Shown: positions 29,408 to 37,034 of the stretch, one piece after another
Layout of the letters: every line of letters starts with the position of its first letter
Numbering within the stretch: the first letter of the stretch is position 1
Translations under genes and position numbers: made by a program
Source of the DNA: Sphingopyxis panaciterrulae
Lineage (GTDB): Bacteria > Pseudomonadota > Alphaproteobacteria > Sphingomonadales > Sphingomonadaceae
Reading direction: 5' to 3'
Length of the DNA stretch: 64,000 nt
NCBI RefSeq assembly: GCF_014199295.1
Contig: NZ_JACIJH010000010.1
Coordinates: 102,442 to 166,441 of the forward strand
The notes under the pieces: model-generated
Database searches by the model: none
Seen by the model: only the letters and a program-made list of their open reading frames with translations
Told to the model about the DNA's origin: nothing

Positions 29408-29991
29408 GCGCGGCGCTGCTGCGGCTCGAACGGGTGGCGTGCATCCGCGGCGACCGTCTGCTGTTCGAAGGCCTGTCGCTGACGCTGGCGCGCGGCGAGG
29501 CCTTGTGGCTGCGCGGTCCCAATGGCGCGGGCAAGTCGAGCCTGATCCGCCTCGCCGCCGGCCTGCTCCACCCCGCCGCCGGCACGGTCGAGCGCCGCGA
29601 GCGCTGCGCGCTGATCGACGAGGCGGCGGCGCTCGACGGCGAATTGGCGCTCCGCCGCGCGCTCGATTTCTGGGCGCGCATCGACACGGTCGACGGCGAT
29701 GCTGTCGACCGCGCCGTCGCGGCCATGGCGCTCGCTCCGCTTGCCGAAGTGCCGGTCGCGATGCTTTCGACGGGGCAGCGCAAGCGCGCCGCGATGGCGC
29801 GCGTGATCGCCAGCGGAGCGCCGATCTGGCTGCTCGACGAGCCCGCCAACGGCATGGACGCCGCGGCGGCCGCGCGGCTGGTCGCGGCCATCGCGCAGCA
29901 TCGCGCGCGCGGCGGCGCCCTGCTGCTGGCGTCGCATTTCGCGCTGGGGATCCCCGATCTGACCGAACTGGACATGGGGGCGTCGGCATGA
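29404..29991 (+). CDS. ccmA: Cytochrome c biogenesis heme exporter ATPase CcmA
   Basis: A 195-residue ABC ATPase with Walker [19 protein letters not shown] near residue 38, signature [14 protein letters not shown] near residue 122 and Walker [14 protein letters not shown] near residue 140. The small size and following CcmB partner identify CcmA, which powers release of the CcmE heme chaperone in System I cytochrome c maturation. GTG start, coupled to the upstream peptidase-like gene. Separated from ccmB by a palindromic repeat of about 100 bases. Confidence 0.93.
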   Translation: MSAALLRLERVACIRGDRLLFEGLSLTLARGEALWLRGPNGAGKSSLIRLAAGLLHPAAGTVERRERCALIDEAAALDGELALRRALDFWARIDTVDGDAVDRAVAAMALAPLAEVPVAMLSTGQRKRAAMARVIASGAPIWLLDEPANGMDAAAAARLVAAIAQHRARGGALLLASHFALGIPDLTELDMGASA

Positions 29992-30000
29992 TCGGGTTCC

Positions 30001-30098
30001 CGTCATTGCGAGGAGCCGAAGGCGACGCGGCAATCTCCAGCCATCGGGCTTGCGCAAGGCCGATGGCTGGAGATTGCTTCGCTTCGCTCGCAATGACG
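30001..30098. repeat. REP-like palindrome between ccmA and ccmB
   Basis: Outer arms CGTCATTGCGAG (30001-30012) and CTCGCAATGACG (30087-30098), and inner arms CAATCTCCAGCCATCGG (30031-30047) and CCGATGGCTGGAGATTG (30060-30076), make a long stem. The centre resembles the core of the repeat at 913-956. It lies inside the ccmAB transcription unit and could be processed or affect relative expression. Confidence 0.85.
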
Positions 30099-30115
30099 AA
30101 CTTGGGGTTCCCGAT

Positions 30116-30763
30116 ATGACCGCCCTCATCGCGCTCTTCTGGCGCGATCTGCGCCGCGCGTGGGGCAGCGGAGCCTTGTGGCTGCCGGTCGTCTTCTTCC
30201 TGCTCGTCGCAACCGCCTTTCCGTTCGCGGTCGGCCCCGACGCGCCTTTGCTCGCACGCACCGGCGGCGGCATGGTCTGGGTCGCCGCGCTGCTCGCGGC
30301 GCTGCTGCCGATCGATCGGCTGGTGCGGCCCGACCACGAGGCGGGCATGCTCGACCAACTCGCGGTGCGCGGACTTTCCGACGAATTGATCGCGGCGGTG
30401 AAGATCGCCGCGCATGCCATCGGTTTCGGCCTGCCGCTGCTGATCGCTCTGCTGCCCGCCGCGGCGTTGCTCGCACAGGATGCGCAGCGGGCCGTCACGC
30501 TCGCCTCGGGCCTCGCGCTCGCCATTCCCGCGCTTGCGTCGCTTGCGGTCCTGAGCGCAGCGCTGACCGCGAATTTGAAAGGCGGAAGCGCGATCGGCGG
30601 GCTGCTCGTGTTGCCGCTCGCGGTGCCGCTGCTGATCTTCGGCGCCGGAATGCTCGACCCGTCGGGACGCGGCGCCACGAAGCTACTGGCGGCGGCGGCC
30701 CTGCTGCTGACGGTGATTGGCCCGTTTGCCGCAGGAGCGGCGCTGCGGGGGCTGCGCGAATAG
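30116..30763 (+). CDS. ccmB: Heme exporter membrane protein CcmB
   Basis: A 215-residue integral membrane protein with six hydrophobic segments and the CcmB start [18 protein letters not shown] segment matching [10 protein letters not shown] near residue 75 is also typical. It forms the channel of the CcmAB(CD) heme/CcmE release complex. ATG 30116 lies just after the palindromic repeat. No ccmC or ccmD follows; instead a recombinase remnant and a different locus begin, suggesting rearrangement at this point or a split ccm locus. Confidence 0.92.
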   Translation: MTALIALFWRDLRRAWGSGALWLPVVFFLLVATAFPFAVGPDAPLLARTGGGMVWVAALLAALLPIDRLVRPDHEAGMLDQLAVRGLSDELIAAVKIAAHAIGFGLPLLIALLPAAALLAQDAQRAVTLASGLALAIPALASLAVLSAALTANLKGGSAIGGLLVLPLAVPLLIFGAGMLDPSGRGATKLLAAAALLLTVIGPFAAGAALRGLRE

Positions 30764-30805
30764 CCGCTTCCGACCGGTAGCCGACGATCGGCATTTCATA
30801 TCTTT

Positions 30806-30825
30806 GTCATTCCCGCGAAAGCGGG
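30806..30825. repeat. Half REP-like element at the edge of the recombinase remnant
   Basis: The 20 bases GTCATTCCCGCGAAAGCGGG form a small hairpin (CCCGC-GAAA-GCGGG), the usual left half of a common REP-like sequence whose right half is missing. The last codons and stop of the adjacent recombinase remnant are encoded by this element, so the remnant was joined to it secondarily. A related element is at 56665-56715. Confidence 0.6.
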
Positions 30826-31208
30826 CACACCATTGTTATAACTCGGTCGGTGCCCGGTTTGGGGTAGTCGTTCACGAAGTCGAGAATGCCCATGAGCGAC
30901 CCGTGCAGCGCGTGGCATGAACCTCGCCACGCTTTGTCGCCGGGGTGCAGCACGATCTTGCCGATGAGTGATCGGATGTCGGCTGAGGCATCAAGCCGTG
31001 CTTTTGGGTTTTTGAGCGTTTCCATGAGCTTCGTGACCTTGCGCTCGTAGATTTCAACGATGCCGCGATGGACGTCGGGAACGCGGGCGGGATTTTCGGC
31101 GAGCCGCGCGGTGATCTCCGCTTTCTCGCATTCGAGTTCGGCCATGCGCACTTTCATGCTCGGCTGATACAGCCCATCTTCGATCGATACCCATATGGCG
31201 CGCAGCCG
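30807..31208 (-). pseudogene. Truncated C-terminal fragment of a large serine recombinase
   Basis: The open frame (133 codons, stop bounded upstream at about 31209) encodes IEDGLYQPSMKVRMAELE, then EKAEITARLAENPARVPDVH, a coiled-coil region typical of the C-terminus of recombinase-family (phage-type serine) proteins. The ATG at 31157 is only internal. The catalytic N-terminal domain and zinc ribbon are absent, and the 3' end runs into a REP-like element. It is a decayed mobile-element relic at the left edge of the phytate/inositol island. Confidence 0.75.
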
Positions 31209-31359
31209 TTACCGGGGCTTGTGACCAGGTCACCGGATAGGCTCCAGATCAACCCGCCAATCACCGTCTATCGCCGACATCGTTCCAACGTCTGCTCGCT
31301 ATGAATCACTCAGCAAACCATTTGGGAATCCCAAAAAACAACCTTCTGCCAAAATAGTG

Positions 31360-33366
31360 CTATTGGCCGATTTCAAGACCCAGCGCCTTCGCCACCCGCT
31401 CCCACGGTATCAGCTTGAAATTCTGATTCTCGGGAGGGGAAACATTGCGGCCGTCCTGCGCGACCATCAGGCCGTGGGGAAAGGCAGGCCCCGCCGCCGC
31501 GCTGGTGACGTCGAGGCCATCGGTTTCGGATACACCGTCGATCCCCGCCGCCATGTCGGCGCCGATGCGGAAAGAACCGACATAGGCATTGTCGCCTTCA
31601 CGGCGGAACACCGCATAGCTGTCATTGCCCTGGCTCGAGACGACAAGATAGCCTTTTCCGTCGGCCATGGCATAGAGTCCGATCCCCTCCATATCGTCCT
31701 TGAGCGCCGGGTTGTCGGCGACTTTCGCCAGCATCGTGCGTGCAGGACCGCCGCGCGGTTCGGCGCCCTCGCGCCAGATGCCGACATCCTCTTCACCAGT
31801 ATAAAGCATGCCGGTCTCGTCATCGGCGACACAGCCCTCGACCTGCGTTTCGAAAGGCAGGTCGCGCACAAGTTTCGCCCGCACCTTGCCGGCGGACGTC
31901 GCGACCAACTCCCACTGGCGCATCTTGCCGTCGCTCTGGTTGACGAAAACATAGGTCTTTTTCGTCTTCGCGCTGCGATACATGCAGAGGCCATAGGGAT
32001 CCTTGAAGCCGGTGTCCTGCAACCCGTCGGCAACGTCGGTCAGCTTGCGCGTCGCGGGATCGAGAGCATAGATCGAGATACCCTTGGTCGTGCGATTGCT
32101 GGCCGTCACGAGCGTCACGTCGCGGCCGCCCAGACGGAAACCGCTTCGCAAATCGACGTTGTTCATGCGCCCGTCGGGAAGGAACTGAAGAACCTTTCCT
32201 TCCAAGTCATACACATAAAGTCCCGATTGTTTTTGCGTCCCGATCACGACGCTTTGCGCGGGATCGGCGGGATTGATCCAGATCGCCGGATCGTCTGCGG
32301 CATCGCCGCCGGTCTCCACCGGCACCGTCTCGACCGTCGGGCGTGCGAGCGGCATCGTCTCGGGCGCCGGCACCGCCGGCCGTTCGGGGAGTCCCGCCGC
32401 GGCGAGGACCGCCTGCCAACTCGCGATCTTGAAATTCGGTTCCTCGGGCGAATTGTCGTCGTCGGCGACCACCACGACCGGCCCCGCCACCGTGACGCTG
32501 CCGCCATCCTCGATCTGGTCGGCACCCGCCGCGAGCGCCACCGAGCCAAGATAGGCATAGCCATCGAGGGGATCGTAAATGTTCAGCCGATTGGCCGACG
32601 CATCCGAGACGAGCAGGCGGCCGTCCGCGGCAATACCGACACCCTTCGCTTCTTCGGTGATATGGCCGAGGCGGACGATATCGACGACCTCGGGCGCGAT
32701 CTCGGCCTCGGGTTCGGCGGCGAAGCGCCATACCCCCACGGCTTCCTGCGAGAAATAGACCGAGCCGCGGTCGTCGGCGGCGCAATAGCCGATTTCCGAT
32801 CCGAGCGACCAGCGCCGCGCAATCCGCGCGTTCATGGCGCCCGACGCTTCGGACGCCAATCCCCACTGCTCGATCTCTCCCTTGTCACCGACGAGGAAGA
32901 GATAAAGCGTATCGTCGCGATGACTGCGCGAAAAGCAGAGTCCCGCAATCGTCATCTCGGGCCTTGTCCCAGCCAGCGCCAGCGGCGTCGGCACGCCACC
33001 GGCCGTCACACGAAAGAGTTTGGGCGCATTATCCTTGCCATCGAGCGCGGCCAGCAACGGCCCCCCGCCCGGCGCGGCATCGGCACGCAGATCGAGCGCG
33101 CGAATATTGCCCACCTTGTGCGTCCCGAGGCGTTTCCCGGCCAGATCGAAGACATCGATTCCCGCGGATTCGGCACCCGCGAGAATCAACGAACGCGACG
33201 CATCGGCGGGGTCGGCGACGACCACGGCACCATCGGCGCCGGATCCTTCGGTCGCCTGCGTCTCGGCAGAGGCGGCAACGACCGGAACCGAAGCAACCTG
33301 CTGTGCCATGACACCTGCCGGAACAGCGGCCAGCCCCGCGGCGATTGCAAATAGACTCGTTTTCAC
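31360..33366 (-). CDS. Double-domain beta-propeller phytase, secreted
   Basis: A 668-residue protein with a signal peptide (LFAIAAGLAAVPAGVMAQ). GTG 33366 is the start because GGGAGGGG precedes it; the frame is open upstream. Two six-bladed propeller halves are visible. Residues about 30-320 are a diverged, probably non-catalytic domain. Residues about 350-668 carry the catalytic calcium-site motif DAADDPAIWINP and MNNVDLR. Both halves end in a similar motif: NFKIASWQAVLAAAGL and NFKLIPWERVAKALGL. Beta-propeller phytases release alternate phosphates from phytate, typically stopping near InsP3. Divergent from the inositol monophosphatase gene, sharing an operator-bearing promoter region. Confidence 0.93.
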   Translation of the reverse strand: MKTSLFAIAAGLAAVPAGVMAQQVASVPVVAASAETQATEGSGADGAVVVADPADASRSLILAGAESAGIDVFDLAGKRLGTHKVGNIRALDLRADAAPGGGPLLAALDGKDNAPKLFRVTAGGVPTPLALAGTRPEMTIAGLCFSRSHRDDTLYLFLVGDKGEIEQWGLASEASGAMNARIARRWSLGSEIGYCAADDRGSVYFSQEAVGVWRFAAEPEAEIAPEVVDIVRLGHITEEAKGVGIAADGRLLVSDASANRLNIYDPLDGYAYLGSVALAAGADQIEDGGSVTVAGPVVVVADDDNSPEEPNFKIASWQAVLAAAGLPERPAVPAPETMPLARPTVETVPVETGGDAADDPAIWINPADPAQSVVIGTQKQSGLYVYDLEGKVLQFLPDGRMNNVDLRSGFRLGGRDVTLVTASNRTTKGISIYALDPATRKLTDVADGLQDTGFKDPYGLCMYRSAKTKKTYVFVNQSDGKMRQWELVATSAGKVRAKLVRDLPFETQVEGCVADDETGMLYTGEEDVGIWREGAEPRGGPARTMLAKVADNPALKDDMEGIGLYAMADGKGYLVVSSQGNDSYAVFRREGDNAYVGSFRIGADMAAGIDGVSETDGLDVTSAAAGPAFPHGLMVAQDGRNVSPPENQNFKLIPWERVAKALGLEIGQ

Positions 33367-33486
33367 GCACCCCTCCCTTTTCTCTTCCAGATCGCGATCG
33401 GGCGGATACCCGATCGTCCGAACGACGGCCGCAAAAGCGGACCGCAACATCATTTCAGAATAATTTTTCTATCTTTTCTATAAAAC

Positions 33487-33500
33487 AGAATGTATATTCA
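33487..33500. promoter_or_regulatory. Putative IolR operator between phytase and inositol monophosphatase
   Basis: AGAA-TGTATA-TTCA fits the island-wide GGAA-N6-TTCC pattern; GAATGTATATTC is a near palindrome. A TATAAA hexamer at 33479-33484 would place transcription start at about 33490, so the site would overlap the start point of the monophosphatase gene. Confidence 0.6.
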
Positions 33501-34305
33501 TTCCATGCCAATGTCACCCCTTATTTCCGCCATGATCGCCGCCGCCGACGCCGCAGGCGAAGGTTTGATCGCCGATCGCGAGCGCATCGCCACGCTCACG
33601 ATCCATAGCAAGGCCGGCGCCGCCGACATGTTCACCGAGGCCGATCTGAAGGCCGAGGCGACCGTCCGTGAACGGCTGATGGCCCATGCCCCCGCCTATG
33701 GCTTTCTCGGTGAGGAGGGCGGGCTGACGCCCGGCAGCGACACCGACCATGTGTGGGTGGTCGATCCGCTCGACGGTACGACCAACTTCCTGACAGGATC
33801 CCCACTTTTCGCGGTCAACATTGCGCTGGCGAAACAGGGCGAGGTCGTCGCGGGGGTCACCTATGTCCCCGCGATGGACGAACTGTTCTGGGCGGAGACC
33901 GGCAGCGGCGCATGGCTCGGCGAACGCCGCATCCATATCTCGGCACGCACGACGATCGAGGAAGCGGTGCTGGGCGTCGGCATTCCCTTTGCGACCAAGC
34001 CGAACCACGAACAATTTTATACCGAGATGGAGCGGCTGACCCCGCGTGTCACCGGCATCCGCCGCCTTGGGGCGGGCGCGATCGATATGGCCTGGGTCGC
34101 CTGCGGCCGCCACGATGCCTATTGGGAACAGAGCGTCAGCGCCTGGGACATGGCGGCCGGGGTCGTGATCGTGCGCGAGGCGGGCGGCGTCGTGACCGAC
34201 ACGCGCGGCAACGCGCTAGATCTGATGAACGGGACGGTGCTGGCATCGACGCCCGCGATTCACGAGGAAATGCTGGCGGCGCTGGCGCCCGCCCATGCCG
34301 CCTGA
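33490..34305 (+). CDS. Inositol monophosphatase family protein
   Basis: This 271-residue cytoplasmic Mg-dependent phosphatase has the family motifs FLGEEGG near residue 73, WVVDPLDGTTNF near residue 88 and WDMAAGVVIVREAGG near residue 218. It removes the last phosphate from inositol phosphates; no signal peptide is present. No Shine-Dalgarno sequence precedes any candidate ATG (33490, 33505, 33511); the longest is given because a TATAAA box predicts a leaderless transcript starting there. Homology starts near 33511. It overlaps the convergent oxidoreductase gene by 46 bases. Confidence 0.92.
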   Translation: MYIHSMPMSPLISAMIAAADAAGEGLIADRERIATLTIHSKAGAADMFTEADLKAEATVRERLMAHAPAYGFLGEEGGLTPGSDTDHVWVVDPLDGTTNFLTGSPLFAVNIALAKQGEVVAGVTYVPAMDELFWAETGSGAWLGERRIHISARTTIEEAVLGVGIPFATKPNHEQFYTEMERLTPRVTGIRRLGAGAIDMAWVACGRHDAYWEQSVSAWDMAAGVVIVREAGGVVTDTRGNALDLMNGTVLASTPAIHEEMLAALAPAHAA

Positions 34306-35417
34306 AGCCCAATCCAGCACCCTTCGCGATGCGACCGGCGGATTGCGTCGGTGACCCGCTCGACCGCGAGCGCATCTGCAAAGCTCATGGCGGCCGACGG
34401 CAAGCCCGCGGCCGCTTCCACGACGGCCTTGACCTCGATCGTCTTCAGGTCGTTGTAGCCGATCTGGTGTCCCGGCGCCGGACAGAAGGCGCCATAGTCG
34501 CCATGCTCCGGCCCCGCGCAGATCGTCGTGAAGCCATTGGTGCGCCCCGGTCCGGACCGATAGAGCCTGAGTTCGCTGAATCGCTCCTGTGTGAAAGCGA
34601 TCGAGCCGCGCGTCCCGCTGACCTCGAACGCCAGCCCCATCTTGTGCCCGCTCGCGATCCAGCTCGCCGCGAGCGTCCCCGTCGCACCGTTGGCGAATTC
34701 GACCACGGCATCCATCTGATCGTCGACCGTCACTGCGCGGTCGGCGCCCCGCGCGTCGCGGCGCATCGGATAGGCGGTATGGAGCCGGCCCGACACGGCG
34801 GCGATATCGCCCACCAGATGCCGCGCCATCGCAATGATATGACTGCCGATGTCGGCGAGCGCGCCACCCGCTTGATCGGGCTCGCAGCGCCAGTTGAACG
34901 GCGCGTCGGCCGACGCCATGAAATCCTCGGCGTGGATGCCGCGAAAGGCGGTGACCTCGCCGATCTCGCCGCCCGCGATCAACTCGCGCGCGAGCACGAT
35001 CATCGGATTATAGAGATAGGTGAAGCCGACCGCGGTCGGCAGCCCCGATGCCGCGGCGGCAGCGGTCATCGCTTCCGATTCGGCGATTGTCGTCGCGAGC
35101 GGCTTTTCGCAATAGACCGCCTTCCCCGCCTCAAGCGCGGCGATCGCGATCGGGGCGTGGAGCAGGTTCGGGGTGGCGATCGCGACCATGTCGATCGACG
35201 CATCGGCGATCGTTTCGCGCCAGTCGCCGCTCGCGCGCGCGATGCCGAGCGACGCCGCGGCGGCGGTCGCCGTTCCGAGATCGCGGTCGGCGAGGATGGT
35301 GACGCGCGGGCTGCGCGGCAGGTCGAAGGTGCGGTCGGCGGCGGCAAAGGCGAGGGTGTGGGCGCGGCCCATGAAGCCGCTGCCGATCAGCGCGATATTC
35401 AGCGGCGCGCCGGTCAT
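34260..35417 (-). CDS. Gfo/Idh/MocA family oxidoreductase (second inositol-type dehydrogenase)
   Basis: A 385-residue NAD(P)-dependent dehydrogenase with a Rossmann motif (IALIGSGFMGRAHTLAF) at the start and the EKP motif (VYCEKPLATTI) near residue 98. The C-terminal MocA-type domain is complete. Family members oxidise myo- or scyllo-inositol or other sugars; here a role in an inositol isomer is inferred from the island. The start overlaps the stop of the 66-residue gene (ATGA). It is the last gene of a leftward run and overlaps the monophosphatase end. Confidence 0.88.
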   Translation of the reverse strand: MTGAPLNIALIGSGFMGRAHTLAFAAADRTFDLPRSPRVTILADRDLGTATAAAASLGIARASGDWRETIADASIDMVAIATPNLLHAPIAIAALEAGKAVYCEKPLATTIAESEAMTAAAAASGLPTAVGFTYLYNPMIVLARELIAGGEIGEVTAFRGIHAEDFMASADAPFNWRCEPDQAGGALADIGSHIIAMARHLVGDIAAVSGRLHTAYPMRRDARGADRAVTVDDQMDAVVEFANGATGTLAASWIASGHKMGLAFEVSGTRGSIAFTQERFSELRLYRSGPGRTNGFTTICAGPEHGDYGAFCPAPGHQIGYNDLKTIEVKAVVEAAAGLPSAAMSFADALAVERVTDAIRRSHREGCWIGLQAAWAGASAASISS

Positions 35418-35614
35418 TCGCCCGCGACCTGGTGAAAACGTGCGCGCAGCCGCTCGACCGTCTTGCGCTTGACCGGCTGGCCGTCGCGCAGCTTGTACCA
35501 GCTGTTCTGGCTGATCCGGTAGGTCTCGAACAGACCTTCGCGGGTCGCGCACGGCAGATGCGCCTTCATCGCCTCGAATTCGTCGGGGGCGATGGTCACC
35601 ATCTCGAAACGCAT
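35414..35614 (-). CDS. Small conserved-looking helix-turn-helix-like protein
   Basis: A 66-residue protein, translationally coupled to the oxidoreductase (ATGA overlap) and three bases from the stop of the PhoD-like gene. The C-terminal segment ETYRISQNSWYKLRDG followed by KRKTVERLRARF resembles a compact helix-turn-helix, but I do not recognise a defined family. Codon use fits its neighbours and the tight packing supports a real gene. It could be a DNA-binding accessory or simply a small structural protein; function unknown. Confidence 0.6.
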   Translation of the reverse strand: MRFEMVTIAPDEFEAMKAHLPCATREGLFETYRISQNSWYKLRDGQPVKRKTVERLRARFHQVAGE

Positions 35615-35617
35615 GTC

Positions 35618-37027
35618 TTACTCACCTCCATAATAGCTGCCGCCACGCTCGGCGCGCTCGCGGCGTTCCAATTCATCGGCGTCGATCGCCGCGCGCCAGC
35701 TCTGCCGGCCGTTGACGAGGTCGGCGGCGCGAAGGACGATCGGGTCGCCGGTCGCCGATGCCCCGACGACGTCGCGGATGCTGAGCTCGACGCGCGGTTC
35801 GGGGTCGAAGTGGAAATCGAGCAGCCCGAAATTGGCGCTGCGCACCCACGGCGCGCGCAGCCGCACTTCGGGATGCTGGTCGACGAATTTGGGGCTGAGA
35901 TATTGGGCGAGCCCCGAACTCACCAGATCGTAGAAATCATAGCCGCCCTGGTCGGACCGCGGGATGCAATTCGCCTCGCCCTGATGGACATCGCCCGAGA
36001 TGCCGAAGCAACCGGCGATTCCTTCGTCGCGTAGAAAATCGAGGATTTCGTCGCGTTCGTGAAGATAGGCGGCCCAGCTGTCGCCGCCCTGCTCGGCGCG
36101 CGACCAGCCGGTGCCCGAGGCGAGGATCTTGAACACCGCCTTCGACGCCTTGAGCTCGCGCTTCAGCCACGCCTTTTGCGCGGCGCCGAGCATCGTCTTG
36201 TCGGGGCCGTCGGGCGCCTTGGGCGGGTCGCGGTAATAGCGGCCGTCGAGCATGAAGATGTCGACGGGGCCGAAGCTGTGGCGAAAGAAGATGCCGGGCG
36301 TATCGGGCAGCCCCGCGGCGGGATTCGCCCACCAGCGGTTGAACAAGCGGTGCGTCATGCCCTTCGCGGGGTTGCGGCGATCCGAATCATTATAGCCGAA
36401 ATCATGGTCGTCCCAGATCGCGAGTTGCGGCACCGAACGCAGCAGCGGGACGAGGCTCGCGACGTTGCGCTGGCGCGTATACATCGCCGAAAAGGCGGTC
36501 TCGCTGTCGCTATCGGCATAGATATTGTCGCCGAGCCACAGGAACAGGTCGGGCTCCATCGCCGCGACCGCGTCGAACACCGGCTGGTCGGGATAGAGCT
36601 GGACGCGCGCGCATGAGCCGAAGGCGATGCGGATCGGGCGCGGTCGGTCGGGGGCGGTGCGGGTGCGGAAGGGCAGCGGCTGGTGCCGGTCGTCGATGCC
36701 GTCGGTCTTGATCCGGTAATAATAGGCGGTGTCGGGTTTCAGACCCTTTACCTCGACCGCGGTGCAGAGGTCGTTATCCTGCGTCGCGGCGACCGGGGCG
36801 GTGGTCTGCGCATCGGCGAAATCGCGCCGGGTCGCATATTCGACCGCGACGTCGAAGGCGCCGCTCGCGCGCGACCAGAGGGTGAAGCTCTCCGGCGTCG
36901 TCGCGCCGACCATCGGGCCGTCGAGCAGGCGCGGATAGCCGGTCGCGGCGGCGTAGAGCCGGCGCGGCAGCGCGGCGAGGAAGGCGAGGGCGGCGCCGCC
37001 GCGCAGGAGATTGCGTCGATCCATCAT
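35618..37027 (-). CDS. PhoD-like alkaline phosphatase, Tat-exported
   Basis: A protein of about 469 residues. The N-terminus has a twin-arginine signal (MDRRNLLRGGAALAFLAAL). An N-terminal Fn3-like domain precedes the metallophosphatase domain with IRIAFGSCARVQ, LFLWLGDNIYADSD, AIWDDHDFGYND and the histidine motif SGDVHQGE near residue 350. These are PhoD family hallmarks (Fe/Ca-dependent phosphodiesterase/monoesterase). In this island it probably acts on inositol phosphates or phosphodiesters in the periplasm. ATG 37027 is eight bases downstream of the transporter stop. Confidence 0.9.
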   Translation of the reverse strand: MMDRRNLLRGGAALAFLAALPRRLYAAATGYPRLLDGPMVGATTPESFTLWSRASGAFDVAVEYATRRDFADAQTTAPVAATQDNDLCTAVEVKGLKPDTAYYYRIKTDGIDDRHQPLPFRTRTAPDRPRPIRIAFGSCARVQLYPDQPVFDAVAAMEPDLFLWLGDNIYADSDSETAFSAMYTRQRNVASLVPLLRSVPQLAIWDDHDFGYNDSDRRNPAKGMTHRLFNRWWANPAAGLPDTPGIFFRHSFGPVDIFMLDGRYYRDPPKAPDGPDKTMLGAAQKAWLKRELKASKAVFKILASGTGWSRAEQGGDSWAAYLHERDEILDFLRDEGIAGCFGISGDVHQGEANCIPRSDQGGYDFYDLVSSGLAQYLSPKFVDQHPEVRLRAPWVRSANFGLLDFHFDPEPRVELSIRDVVGASATGDPIVLRAADLVNGRQSWRAAIDADELERRERAERGGSYYGGE

Positions 37028-37034
37028 CCCGTCC

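Noticed and set aside
28928..30415. Upstream extension of the phhB frame to 591 codons
   Set aside because: Homology begins exactly at ATG 28927; the extension is the complement of the ccmA region and low complexity.
31357..33354. 665-codon plus-strand frame opposite the phytase gene
   Set aside because: Antisense shadow, low-complexity Arg/His-rich product.
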